DNA of 64,000 nt, from contig OZ218963.1 of assembly GCA_965112735.1 (NCBI GenBank), positions 372,001-436,000 of the forward strand, written 5' to 3'. Position numbers and translations under genes: made by a program. The DNA comes from Phaeosaccion multiseriatum (taxonomy: Eukaryota; Ochrophyta, other classes). Within the stretch, counting starts at the first letter, position 1. Every line of letters begins with the position of its first letter. Under the pieces are notes generated by a model that made no database searches, had not been told where the DNA came from, and worked only from the letters and a program-made list of their open reading frames with translations. Shown here in pieces: positions 12,194 to 22,570 of the stretch.

Positions 12194-12901
12194 CCGCACC
12201 CTCACCCCCACCTTCACCCTCACTCTCACTCTCACCCTCACCCTCACCCTCACCCCCACCCCCTCCCTTGTCCTCGGCACCGACCACCCCGTTCATCACT
12301 ACGAACCCGCTCCTCCCCTCCCCAGTCCAAGGCGCTCATCACGTTGGACCCCTCGAGTCACCTCATGGCTGCACACTGGAGTAAGACTCGTCCTCTCGTC
12401 TTCGCAGCTGCCGCCGGAGACGGTACCGTTCACATGTACGACCTCGCCGAGAGCACTTCTCTTCCTGTGGTCAGTCTGGAGCTGCCTGCCTTCGAGACGA
12501 GTACGAGTCAGGGGCGTAGTGGTGGCGGCAAGGGAGGCAGGGCTGGAGGAGGAGGGGCACAGAGGAGGGAAGGGCTGCGAGGAGCGGGGGGCGACGAGGT
12601 GGCCACCTGTGCTCTCGCGTTCAATCCGCGGCAGAGGGACTTTTTGGCGTCCGGGGATGGGGCCGGAAGGGTTCACATTTGGCAGCTAAGTTGGGGCTTG
12701 GCCAATGCCCAAGCAGGGGAAGCAGCGGCCTTGGAGCAGCTCTTTCAGAGCAGTATGGAGCAGGATGGTGGGGGTGAAGCGAGGGGCGGCGAGGGAGGGG
12801 GAGACAGAGACACGGCTGCTGTATCACCAACTGCTGCTGCTGCTCCTCCTCCCGCTGGGGGAGGAGCTGAGCGAGCGGTCCAAGGAAGGAGCCGGGACTG
12901 A
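7997..12901 (+). CDS. DYNC2I2: WDR34/DYNC2I2-like dynein-2 intermediate chain (WD40 protein)
   Basis: Eight exons join in frame: 7997-8153, 8345-8826, 9634-9779, 9950-10133, 10637-10859, 11107-11297, 11540-11722, 12326-12901, giving 713 residues. The N-terminal region is acidic and low-complexity, followed by a WD40 propeller. Recognisable blades include GSFNGEVLVWDL, RIASVSGDGKILLW, VHSVECSPFHRAIFLTSG, and FLASGDGAGRVHIWQLS near the end. The order of blades and phrases such as 'CSPFHR.IFLTSG.DG' and 'RPLVFAAAAGDGTVHMYDL' match the WDR34 family. In that family the protein is an intermediate chain of cytoplasmic dynein-2, the retrograde intraflagellar transport motor. Its presence implies that the organism builds cilia or flagella. 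A Gly-rich insertion at about 12520-12600 and a C-terminal tail containing the dispersed TATCACCAAC motif are unusual. Family assignment is firm; orthology to WDR34 rather than WDR60 is likely. Confidence 0.85.
9290..9551. repeat. TCC array passing into TGC array
   Basis: About 200 bp of TCC trinucleotides followed by about 55 bp of TGC trinucleotides lie in the second intron of the WDR34-like gene. All six frames are open through it, producing homopolymer frames that are not genes. Confidence 0.95.
10136..10445. repeat. GGGA array starting at a splice donor
   Basis: The donor GTGAGGGA after 10133 runs directly into about 300 bp of GGGA tetramers, with GGAA and GGCA interruptions. The array is intronic in the WDR34-like gene. 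Confidence 0.95.
11821..12260. repeat. Telomere-like hexamer arrays, CCCTGA then CCCTCA
   Basis: About 45 CCCTGA hexamers (11822-12090) are followed by a degenerate stretch and then about 20 CCCTCA hexamers (12127-12260). All lie in the last intron of the WDR34-like gene. The units differ by one base from the common telomere hexamer CCCTAA. Confidence 0.95.
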
Positions 12902-13512
12902 GGGTTGCTCATTTTTCTTTAGTTTATTGAAGACATGAAAGTAATGATCATGTCTCCCCGCCTACCGAAGGGTGAGGTGAGGTGCCTTCAGCCACGGAAG
13001 GAGCACTCCCGTTGCTGACGAGCATCCCACCCGCACCCTGCGTGCATTATACGTATGTTAACTATATACGTATGTTGACTATTTAGTACATGCGTATGTC
13101 TATTTAGCACATACCTATGTCGACTTTTTAGTACCACATAGCGCACGCAAAGGTGGAGATAGGGGCTAACCCCTCAGATAAGGGCTAACCGCTCGTGTTC
13201 CGACAGACCGAGGTGGGTCCCTCCAAAGGTTCAAAGGCTCGAGGCAGCTCTTGGAAGCAAGGAAGCCTCACCCCGAAGCACGAGAGATGTAGAACAGCGG
13301 TTACAGCGGTTACAAGCGCAGCCTCTGAAGCGACACATGTCCTCGTCTACTTTGTCCGTTTCCATGCATCTCTCTCTCTCTCACTCCCTCCGACACCCCG
13401 CCCCTCGTAAGGAGCAAGGAAAGAAGCCTAGCCCAGCGAAACCAAGCGAGGCCAAGAAGCAACAACAAGCAACAAGCGAAGCGAAGCAATCGCTCGCTCG
13501 CTCACCCTGCCC
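12902..13512. other. Tail-to-tail intergenic region
   Basis: The region separates the stop codon of the WDR34-like gene from that of the methyltransferase gene. An AT-richer part at 13040-13140 holds imperfect repeats of ACGTATGT and TTTAGTAC. No gene is recognised. The open frame near 13195-13410 has no features of a real protein. Confidence 0.5.
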
Positions 13513-14095
13513 TCACTCGTCTCCCCTGCCTCCTCCCATGCCAAGCATATGGAAGAGCATCAACCCCCCTGTGACGCTCACATTGAGGGAGTCCACTGCA
13601 GCGCTCGTCTGTGCTGTGGAGGCCCTATTGGACGCTCCTTCTGCAGAGGCGGCGACCGCTCCTTCGTCCACAAACGCCCCGGGGATCTTGACGAGGACAC
13701 TGCACTCGCGCATCACGTTGGTGCGCATGCCGTAGCCCTGAAGAGGGGCAAGAGAGGGAATGGGCATCAGTGGGCATCAGTGGGCATCAGTGGGCATCAG
13801 TATCATTATCATCATTGGGCATCAGTGGGCATCAGTATCATTATCATCATTGGGCATCAGTGGGCATCAGAGTGGAGGGGTGTGTGTCCCCAGCGAAGGG
13901 GGGGAGGACGGGCCGTGTGAGGAGGCGGTTTTCAGTTTCAGTTTTCACATTGAACACCATATCGAAGTGAGGGCGCTCTCGAGAATGGCGCGTACGTCAG
14001 TGGGAGCTTGGTTGGCCCGTTGCATGGAGAAGGTGGAGCAGAGCAGGAGCAGGATCAGGAGGTCGACCAGGACAAGAACTGCCAGCCCCACGCAT

Positions 14096-14159
<64 letters not shown>

Positions 14160-15994
14160 CATTGCCTAGCACTACGATGGTGGGAGGGCCTGCAGGAACG
14201 TCTTGGAGGTCGGCAACGGGCCCGCCTCCGAGGGCAGTGCCCACCACCCGCCACCCGTTGTCACGAGACACCTTGAGGAAACGCATCATGTTGGACGTGC
14301 TGTGCACCTGTTGGTGATACAGAGAGAGGAGGGAGGGAGGGAGGGAGGGGGGTAAGGGTGTATGTGTATGTGTGCATGCATGAACGTGGAGGGGCAGGGA
14401 CGCACGAAAATGCACAGTCCATACGGCCCATACCGGGGCGCGCCCCCCCTACTTTGCTCTATCTGACAGTCACTGCACTAGGAGAAAGCAGCATCCCAAG
14501 TCCACACCCATACATACCTGCATGACCTCGAGTGCTCCGGCGGAGGCCTTGCTCACGGTGGGAGTGAGTCCTGCGCTGTTCTTGGAGCACGTCACCACGC
14601 CCTCCACGCCGAAGAAGTAAGCACTGCGCAAGAGAGCGCCAAAGTTTTGGGGGTCGGAAATCTCGTCGAGCGCCAGCCACACACGCCGATCCTTTCGGAT
14701 GGGAGGCAGCAGGCTCAGTAAGTCCCCCTTTTCTGCTTGCTGTTGCTGGTCTTGTTGTTGTTGTTGCCCAGCCACCTCCTCATCTCCGCCGCCCACCTCT
14801 GCTCCTGCCAGTCCCTCTGCCTCGCCATACCCCCCTGCCTCGCCCGCTTGTGGTCCTCCCCCCAGGGCTCCCTCCTCCTCCACCTTGCCTAGCGCAGAGA
14901 GGCTGGTGAAGGTCAGCGGCCTTGCTCGCAACACGAAGCCCTGATGGGGCCGATTGCCGCACAGGCTGTTGAGGAAGCCCTGCGGAGCGTACAAAGGGAT
15001 GTGGGTGGTGTGGGTGGTGTGGGTGCGTGTGCGTGCGTGCGTGCGTGCGTGCGTGCGTGTGTGTGCGCGTGTGTGTGAGAGAGAGTGGGTGGGTGGGTGG
15101 GTGGGTCTGTGCGAAGAGGGCTTGGACCCGTGGACCCACCCATCCCTCCTGTGTAACGTCGTCCTGTACCCGTTACCCACCGAGCTAAGAGGGGAACGCA
15201 TACACGCAGGGCAACCTAACGGAACGGAAACCTTAAAACTGAACCTCAGACTGAGAGTGACCGGGGATCCCCACTTCTCATGTAGAGGACCACGACTTCT
15301 CCTGTAGAGGGCCAGTTACCACGTGTCTGAGGTAGTGTGTCGCATCCTCTCGCTCTCCCTCTCGCGTGTCCTCACTTTGCCACGCTCTTCAATGGTCCTT
15401 GCCCTTGCCCTCCCACCCCGGCGGCCCATGCACCCATCCATCCCAACTCAACTCCCTCTTTCTCTCTCCCTCACTCTCTCTCTGCAGCAATCGTTCGTTC
15501 TCTTACTCTCTCATTGTCCTTCTTTCTCTCACACCTGCATCACTCGCAACTCTCCCCTCTCGTCTTCTCTCGCTCTCTCTCTCTCGCTCGCTCGCTCGCT
15601 CGCTCGGTGCCTCACCTTATCTTGCTCAACAATCTCCACGTCTGCGGACTGAGCCAGCCTGAGGATCTTGTCAACTGCTAGTTTGTCTTTGCGCTGACCG
15701 GGGCTGAGGCCCATCTGAGTGAACAGCGTGAGCAGCTCCCTCTTGCCCGCCTGATTACGGATGGAAGAACGGAAGGAAGGAAGGAAGGAAGGAAGGAAGG
15801 AAGGAAGGAAGGAAGGAAGGAAGGAAGGAAGGAAGGAAGGAAGGAAGGAAGGAAGGAAGGAAGGAAGGAAGGAAGGAAGAGAATGAAGAAAAGAGGGGTC
15901 ACGGTCGTGATAAGTGCCGAAAAAAACGGGGGCAGCAGCACAGGAGGGGGTGTACGCAGGACAGACAGACAGAGAGACAGGCAGGCAGACAGGC

Positions 15995-16049
<55 letters not shown>

Positions 16050-17329
16050 AAGACAGACAGAAGTAGGGGCGCTGATCGATTTACTTGCTGGTACATGTCT
16101 GAGCTCAGCAATGCCAAGAATGGTACTCAATGGTGCGCTTCTCCCCTCCCCCACCCCCATCCACTGCCATCTGCGTACCTGCAGCGTGTTGAGGACTGAG
16201 CTGATGCCGTAGAGGTGATCCACGTCGCCGATGTATGACTCTTCCTCCTCTTCGTAGCTGTCCCCCTCCTCTCCTGCATTGTTGTTGTAGCTCTCCTGCA
16301 GGTATATGACATTACATGACAATACGTCAGTACGTCAAGTCGAGGTGGGTGTGAGTGGTGTGAGTGGTGAGAGCAGAGGGAGCAAGTGGTGGTGAGAGCG
16401 CCATTCGAACACGCTGCAGAGACCGAGACCGGGTTGGGGCTGAAGTGGATATAGATAGAGAGAGAGAGAGGAGAAATAGAGAGGGGGGGGTATGCACATC
16501 AGTGTGGACCTACCTGTTGTCTCCCGTGCCCTCCACCTCCTCCTCCTGCTGCGCGGCCCGATCTCCTCCTGCCTTGATCCATTCGCCCCCCCCCCCAGTC
16601 CCCTCCTCCATCTCCTCCACCTCTCCTTCTGCCTCCGTCTCCATACGAAGGTCGACTGCCACCGCCGCCTCCCCTTGCCCCTCCCCCCCAATCCCCTCTG
16701 TCTCCTCCGCCTCTCCTTCTGTCGTCGTACGAAGGGCGGCCGCCGCCCCCTCCGTACGTGTCCTCATCCCATGGCTGCTGCTGGCGCTGCCCCCCTCCCC
16801 ATCCTCCCTGTCCTCCTGCATACTCTCCTCCTCGTCCTCCTCTTCCTCCTCCTCCATAGCCGCCTCTACTTCTGCCTCCATCTCTCCGGCCATCCCTACC
16901 CCCTCGTCCTCCTCCCCTTCCCCCTCCGCGTCCTCGCCCCCCCCCCCCCCCTCCCCTCCCACCGAAGGGCTCTCCCTCATCAGCCCATCGGCCTTGTCGC
17001 TCCATACCGAAATCCTCGCCGCCTCCGGCTCCTCCTCCTCCTCTAGGCCCTCCCCTCCTCTCCTCACCATACTCTTGCCCTCCTCCCCCTCCCCACTCGC
17101 CGTCTCTCCCGTCTCCTCCGCTCGTCCACGGCCTGCTGCTCATATGGACCACGCGCACTCCCCTCCTCACTCCTCCTCCTCCCGTCGCTCCAAGCTTGGA
17201 CAGGGAGGCCGCTGAAGGGATAGAGAAGCCGCGCACCACTGCCCCCAAGCGAAGCCCACTGCCGGCAAACATCATAACCACCGCGAGCGAGTAGCAGCAA
17301 TAGGAGTAGCTGCGCTTGCAACCCGGCAT
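13513..17329 (-). CDS. SpoU/TrmH-family rRNA 2'-O-methyltransferase, probably organellar (MRM1/RlmB-like)
   Basis: Six exons join in frame: 17329-16514, 16295-16179, 15750-15616, 14979-14518, 14307-14158, 13737-13513, giving 634 residues. The start is hydrophobic (SLAVVMMFAGSGLRLGAVV) with a possible junction before FSIPSAA, suggesting an organelle presequence. About 200 Arg/Gly-rich and acidic residues follow. HLYGISSVLNTLQ opens the SpoU substrate-binding domain. The three SpoU knot motifs are present: NFGALLRSA (about 468), VVLGNEGYGM (about 505) and LNVSVTGGL (about 611). Family members methylate a ribose 2'-O in large-subunit rRNA using S-adenosylmethionine. Insertions of about 60 residues (Gln/Glu-rich) before motif 1 and about 28 residues between motifs 2 and 3 are lineage-specific. 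Whether the target is the mitochondrial or plastid ribosome is not decided by the sequence. Confidence 0.85.
13760..13870. repeat. GGGCATCAGT tandem repeats
   Basis: Ten-base units GGGCATCAGT repeat, twice interrupted by ATCATTATCATCATT, next to the last acceptor of the methyltransferase gene and within its intron. Confidence 0.9.
15770..16062. repeat. GGAA array and ACAG array in one intron
   Basis: About 110 bp of GGAA tetramers (15770-15878) and about 100 bp of ACAG tetramers (15960-16060) lie between the second and third exons of the methyltransferase gene. Confidence 0.95.
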
Positions 17330-17448
17330 CCTTCCTGAGGCTTTGATTGAGGAAATTTATGGGCGGGCGAGGACGACCCCACGAAATTCACAGATCGGCG
17401 CACCAACACGTCTACTTAACACATCAAATCAGAGAAGGTTAATGGTTA
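17330..17448. promoter_or_regulatory. Very short divergent promoter region (119 bp)
   Basis: Only 119 bp separate the start codons of the methyltransferase (-) and the ParB-like-core gene (+). Both 5' UTRs and transcription starts must fit here, so a bidirectional promoter is the simple reading. No motif is assignable. Confidence 0.5.
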
Positions 17449-18801
17449 ATGGGGAAGAGCACGGGCAAGAGGGGAGCCGGCGGGGCAACAGGCGCGGCGC
17501 GGGGAGGACACACAAAACTATACAACCTAGAGGTGGACGTACGCAACATCCTCTTCGCCCACAGCAGGATCAAGCCCGTCTTCAGTGGCTGTGGCCGGGT
17601 AAGGCATGAGTTCGTCGTTACGCGCTCAATTGTATGCTGCTTCCATGATCCTTTAGCCTGCCTCTGCTCCCAAAGACAGGGGAAGGAGCCTTGGGCTTTT
17701 TGTTCTTCTTAAAATGAACTCCCCTCCTATGCATACCTCTCCCGCTTCCCTCTCGCTCAATCATCTGCAGTCTGTGGAGCAGACGATTGAAGACATTAAG
17801 GAGGGGGTAACGGCTGTTGGGAGCCTGCCCCTCATCACCGTGGTACGTCGCAAGGAATTAACTTGTGACATGGCGCGAAACATCACTCAACCGGTGTTAA
17901 AGAAGTAGCTTTCCCCCTCTCAACCTCTCTATCCCGCCTCTTGGACCCACTCAACCACCGGCGACAGATCGAGGGCCCGGTCCAGGAGAAGACTGGAGAG
18001 CCCTTCTACTTCAGCCTCAACAACAGGAGACTCTATGTTTTCAAGGTGCTCAGGGAGCTCGACGCTGAGCTCGAGGCCCAACAAAAAGCAGAGGGAGGAG
18101 CTGCCGCACCAGCCCGCGCCACGGGCAAGGGCACAGGCAAGGGTAAGTTGAAGAGCAGTAGTAGCAGTAGCAGCAGCAACAACTACAACTACAACAACAA
18201 CAGCAGCAGCAGCAGCAGCAGCAGCAGTACTCCGGGCGAGGAAGGTAGCACGCCTGAATTCACGCGCCCTATGCTGCTGCTGCCGGGTGGGAAGGTCCGA
18301 GTCAGGGTGCGAGCAATGAAGGCGCACGAAGTGGAGAGATATACGGTGGACAAGTGCTCTGCTACTGCGAAGTTTATGTACCCTTTGCGGGCCAAGAGCG
18401 GTGGTGGGGGTGGGGAGGGGGGCGTTGATGAGGGGGTGGGGGCAGAGAAGGGGGGGGATTCGTGCGAGGGGGGGGGGAGCAGCGATGAGGACCCGAGAGG
18501 GGAAGATGCGAAGGACGAAAGAAAGCTGGCGGCGCAGATGGGAAGCGAAGCCGGGACACAGCAGCAGGAGGAGGAGGAGGAGGAGGAGGAGGAGGAGGAG
18601 AAGGAGGAGAAGGAGAAGAAGAAGAAGCAGGAGGAAGAGGAGGAGGAGGAGACACAGGGGAAAGCGGGGGGCAAGACTTCGGGTCAGAGTGAGGCACCTT
18701 CGAAGGGAAGGAGGAGAGGAGCAGCGAAGAAGAAGAAGAAGGGAGGGAGAAAGAGAAGAGATGAGAGTCCAGAAGGGGAGGAGGACGCAGGTTGGTTATG
18801 A
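17449..18801 (+). CDS. Unknown protein with a small ParB/sulfiredoxin-like core and charged tail
   Basis: Three exons join in frame: 17449-17598, 17771-17842, 17968-18801, giving 351 residues. The first 170 residues are compact: RNILFAHSRIKPVFSGCGR, TIEDIKEGV...LPLITV, then FYFSLNNRRLYVFKVLREL. The order 'H-S-R-I...basic loop, T-I-E-D-I, L-P-L-I-T-V, L-N-N-R-R-L-Y' resembles the small ParB-N/sulfiredoxin-like fold, in which a nucleotide-binding strand precedes an 'NRRL' helix; this is a weak inference. A short strand-like block (RVRVRAMKAHEVERYTV) follows. The last about 140 residues are Glu/Lys/Arg-rich low complexity, typical of nucleolar or RNA-associated tails. I do not recognise a named family, so no function is assigned. 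The ATG at 17449 is in frame with the first exon. Confidence 0.7.
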
Positions 18802-19152
18802 CACGACACGCGGGGAGGGGGCTTTCTTCCTGTACGTGTTGACTTGTCTCATTTGCTCAAAAAAGTAAATAAACAATGTACATTCCTAATTACATATTGT
18901 AAGTCGTCAGAGCAATCATGAATGGAGTCGCTCCTCGATACTCTGACCTGGCGGCCCCAATGCTCACCTCTCCAGTTACCCATCCCCCTCATGTGCCGCT
19001 ACATGTAATACTAAATTAAATGCAATGAATCCGGTGCAATTCAATTCCAAGGCCGCCGCTGCTCTCCTCCTCCACAAGCGAAGGCAGACCAGACACGCTC
19101 ACTCTCAGTGCCTTCCTTCCTTCCTTCCTTCCTTCCTTCCGGCATTCACCTG
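18802..19152. other. Tail-to-tail intergenic region
   Basis: AT-richer DNA with AAAAAAGTAAATAAACAATG near 18860 is a plausible polyadenylation region for the plus-strand gene. No gene is seen. A short TTCC array lies at 19111-19140. Confidence 0.5.
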
Positions 19153-19321
19153 CTAACTGATTGCCATTGACCGGAAACTGGCTTGAGTGACTCCTGCCCT
19201 GTCCTCCATCTCACTTTGCGGATCGTCGGGTGCAGCAGCAGCCGCCGCAGGGGGGCGCCACTTGTTCACCAATATGCTTCCACCGCCGCTCCTGCTGCCA
19301 CTGCTGCTCCTGCTGTTGCTC

Positions 19322-19358
<37 letters not shown>

Positions 19359-19930
19359 CCTTCTTCCTCCTTAAGTGCGCACGTAGTCTCTCAAGCTCGG
19401 CCTCGCTCATCTGTTTGGAGGCTCTCCTCTTCTTTTTGACGCTACTGCCGCCGCCGCCATCATCGCTTCTTTTCCTTGCAGCGCGCTTCTTCGCACTCTT
19501 CGCCACGCTCTTGTGGCCCTTCTGGGCCTTGCCTTTGCCTCTGCCCTCGCCCTTGCCTTTGCCCATCCCGTCGTGCCCGTACCCGATACTCTTCACCATG
19601 TCGTTAAACTCCGCTACTCCACGCGTAGGCCATTCCACCGGCTGCTCAGGGGCCCGCCTACTAGCCCCGGCTGCAGCCCCAGACTCTGACGAAGGGGCAA
19701 TCATCATCACCTCCTCAGCCTTTTGGCTTTTGGCTCCAATTGCTCCAAGCATCTTCGCCTTCTCCTCCTCCATGCCCGGGGCCTCTTCTCTGACCGCTTC
19801 TTGAGCCTCCCGTCGGGCCTCCTCCTTGGTGGGCTTGGGCTTCACCTTGGGCTTGGGTCTCTTGGTGCCCCCCTGGGTCAGCTTGGTCACTTTCGCACTG
19901 CTCCCACCGCCGCCTCTGCTGCTACTCCTG

Positions 19931-19962
<32 letters not shown>

Positions 19963-21122
19963 TCTAGCGTTGGTGCTGGCCAGTCGGGACCGTTGGAACC
20001 TTCTGAAGGCCGGGTAATGGTCCGCCTCTGGGACGCAGTGTTCGCAGCCACCGGGGCGGGGGGGAGGCGGGAGGGCAAGGAGGGCATGGGAGGCCGGTGA
20101 CGCAGGCAGGAAAGGGGAGAGACAGAGTGAGGTACAACTGTAGGCAGGGGAAGGAAGTAGAAACAGGGGAAGGGGGGGGGGGCGTTGATCGTCCCAAGGG
20201 GGGCACGCACCTCCGCACTCGATGGCCTGCTCGATGATAGCCGCGAATCGGTCAGCGTCGTCCTCCGAGGACAGCATGACGCTGTCGATCACGCCCTGCA
20301 TGGGCCGCTCCTTCGTCTTAACGCTGCTCCCAGCCCGGAAACCTCCTGTCTTTGAGCTATAGGCTGCGATGACGTCCCTCTTCTCCTCGTCCGACCCCCT
20401 GTAGTGCGCTGCAAAGGCCAGGATTTTGGACTTTGTGACTTTGGGAAAGAGCTTTCGATAGTACACCAACCTGGGTAGGAGAGACGGGAGGGAGGGAGGG
20501 AGGGGGAGATGGAGACGGGGGAAGGGAAGGGGGAGGGGAGGGAGAGGGTGAGGGTGATGGTGATGGAGAGGGGGGGGGGGAGGGACGGGGAGAGAGAGAA
20601 GGGGTTGGGGGGGATAAAGGGCGGGCCTGATACAGGATTCGCCTCGCATCTTGGCTCGACCTTAGCATAAACGCACCACTGGTCGGAGGTGTTCTCATTG
20701 AGATCTGCGTCTCCGCCCCCAAACTCCCCCGTGTCGTCATAGAGCTTGCGCTGCTCTTCGTCCGACAGCACCTGGTGCACCATAGAGAGCGCCTGGAAGC
20801 GGCTGTGCGCCCCTGTGTCGTTGGGGCACTTGTCCGGGCGCTGCAAACGCAGACAAAAGCAGAGGGATTGCAGAGGGCGTGTGGGTGTTTTCGTTTCCGT
20901 CAGCCCCAGGCACTCGCTGGAGATCAAGGGAAGGGTACAGCAGCCAGGCGTACACCTTCCACACACACGTCCTGAACAGCGGCAGTCAGTACTCACACAG
21001 ACGCGGGCTTGCTTGTAATACGCCTTCTTGATCTCAGCAGCGGAGGCGGTTGGCGCCACGCCCAGGATGTCGTACAAGCTCGTCTCTCCGAACACATCAG
21101 CGATGCGCTCCGCGGCAGCCAT
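19153..21122 (-). CDS. DNAJC9-like J-domain protein, copy A (HPD motif changed to RPD)
   Basis: Four exons join in frame: 21122-20997, 20840-20677, 20470-20211, 20027-19153, giving 474 residues. A J domain (LYDILGVAPTAS, AYYKQARVC, LSDEEQRKLYDD) is followed by the conserved DNAJC9 segment (WLVYYRKLFPKVT, YRGSDEEKRDV, DSVMLSSEDD, IIEQAIECG). The C-terminal about 290 residues are Ser/Lys/Arg-rich low complexity. DNAJC9 in animals is a histone-binding co-chaperone that recruits HSP70 through HPD. Here the first exon ends at the codon before that triplet and the next begins CGC CCG GAC, giving RPD instead of HPD. The paralogue at 22728-24211 keeps CAC. Such a change normally prevents stimulation of HSP70 ATPase. 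The upstream in-frame ATG at 21356 could add 78 residues; the start at 21122 aligns with the paralogue. Confidence 0.85.
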
Positions 21123-21416
21123 ATCCTCCGTTTCAGGCCCCTCCTCCCCCCTTCCTTTCCTTTTCCCCTTCCCCTTTGAGCTGGACTCAGAAGGCTGTTC
21201 TCTTGGGGGGAACGGGGAACGTGCTTCAGCTGCGCGTGTAGCCTTCGTCACCTCATTGCCCCAACAATACGAAGGACTCTGAGCTCTCAGTCTGCTCCTC
21301 CCTCTCCCAATGCTCCACTCTCCTGACCACTCGAACAAAATCGGAATGGTAATCAAAAGGCTTTTCCCTCCATTGCGTAAGCTTACGTAATTTATGACCT
21401 TGCCCTCCTTCCCCTT

Positions 21417-21882
21417 TCGACCCCTGACACGCTATCGCTCACATTCTCGATAGCGCGCTATCGCGCCCCGGCGGGCCCGATAGCGCGCTATCGGCCGCCG
21501 GCCAATAGCGGATAGCGTGCCGGCTGGCGCCGGCCGATAGCGGATAGCGCGCCGGCTGGCGTCAGCTCTCCCCCCCCCCCCCCCCCCCGGTGCGGTAGCA
21601 GCTGACGCTGGCGATAGCGGATAGCGCGCCGGCTGGCGCCGGCGATAGCGGATAGCGAGCCGGCTGCGCGCCGGCGATAGCGGATAGCGAGCCGGCTGCG
21701 CGCCGGCGATAGCGGATAGCGAGCCGGCTGCGCCGGCGATAGCGGATAGCGAGCCGGCTGCGCCGGCGATAGCGGATAGCGAGCCGGCTGCGCCGGCGAT
21801 AGCGGATAGCGCGCCGGAGATAGCGGATAGCGTGCCGGCTGGCGCCGGCGATAGCGTTAGCGGATAGCGTGTCAGGGGTCGA
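21417..21882. mobile_element. MITE-like element with 19-bp terminal inverted repeats
   Basis: The ends TCGACCCCTGACACGCTAT (21417-21435) and its exact reverse complement (21864-21882) bound 466 bp. The six bases CCCCTT flank both ends (21411-21416 and 21883-21888), as expected for a target-site duplication. The interior is a tandem array of about 27-30 bp units built from GATAGCGGATAGCG and GCCGGCTGCGCCGGC, rich in hairpins such as CGATAGCGCGCTATCG. There is no transposase, so it would be non-autonomous. Confidence 0.75.
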
Positions 21883-22037
21883 CCCCTTCCCCCTTGGTAT
21901 AAAGGCACTCGTACACAAGGGCCACAGTGGGGGATATCGTAAGGCAGTGATGGTAAGGCCGTGATGGTAAGACAGCGGTGGAGGCTCGAGGAGGTGGTTG
22001 GTTCGGCATACACGTCTACCAGGGCGCTGAATTGGGA

Positions 22038-22570
22038 ATCGGCCCCGTGCACGCCTAGCGGCCTAGGCTCTAGGCCGCTAGGCCGCTCGGCCTTCGGCCG
22101 AAATAGGCCTAGGCCGGCGGCCTCCGGCCGCTCTAGGCCGCTCACTTTTCAGCCCTAGGCGGCCTATAGCCCGCCTCTAGGCAGCCTCCCAGTGACCGTG
22201 GGCGCGTGCGTGGTGCCGCCCAGCCAGTGGGTAGCAGCACACCTGTAGGCCTGCACTCCTCGTAGGGCCAGCGAGGCGGAAAGAGACAACACGAACCAAG
22301 TCTACTCCTCACTTATCCCATGCAATACATTTGCTTAAAACTGACGACACTTGGGCGGGTTCCGGGCCAGCCCAGGGGCATATGATCAATATGAGCATAT
22401 TCCCGCCCTGGACCTGCGCCTAGTTGGCGTCTGCCCTAGGCCGCGGGCCTCCGGCCCCCGCCTAGGCCGCCGCCTAGGCGGCCTATAAATAGTCCGAGGG
22501 CCTACGGCCCTCGCTAGGCCGGGCAATTTTCCAAAATAGGCCTAGGCCGCTAGGCGTGCACGGGGCCGAT
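22038..22570. mobile_element. Foldback/MITE-like element with 31-bp perfect inverted repeats
   Basis: Positions 22038-22068 (beginning ATCGGCCCCGTGCACG) are the exact reverse complement of 22540-22570. The four bases GGGA flank both sides, a possible target-site duplication. The interior is full of short palindromes around CCTAGG and GGCC, so the whole 533 bp can fold on itself. No coding capacity. The element is non-autonomous if mobile. Confidence 0.75.

Noticed and set aside
11821-12260. A true chromosome end
   Set aside because: The hexamers lie inside an intron with well-supported exons of the same gene on both sides.
12820-12860. A conserved protein motif shared by WDR34-like, TMEM184-like and the unknown membrane protein
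   Set aside because: The shared segment is read in different frames in each gene, so the similarity is at the DNA level (dispersed motif), not a domain.
20289-21356. DNAJC9 copy A starting at 21356
   Set aside because: The extra 78 residues have no counterpart in copy B and resemble translated promoter DNA; the ATG at 21122 aligns with copy B's start.
21432-22145. Minus-strand open frame of 237 codons over the repeat element
   Set aside because: It is produced by the 27-30 bp tandem repeat inside the inverted-repeat element and has no protein-like features outside it.
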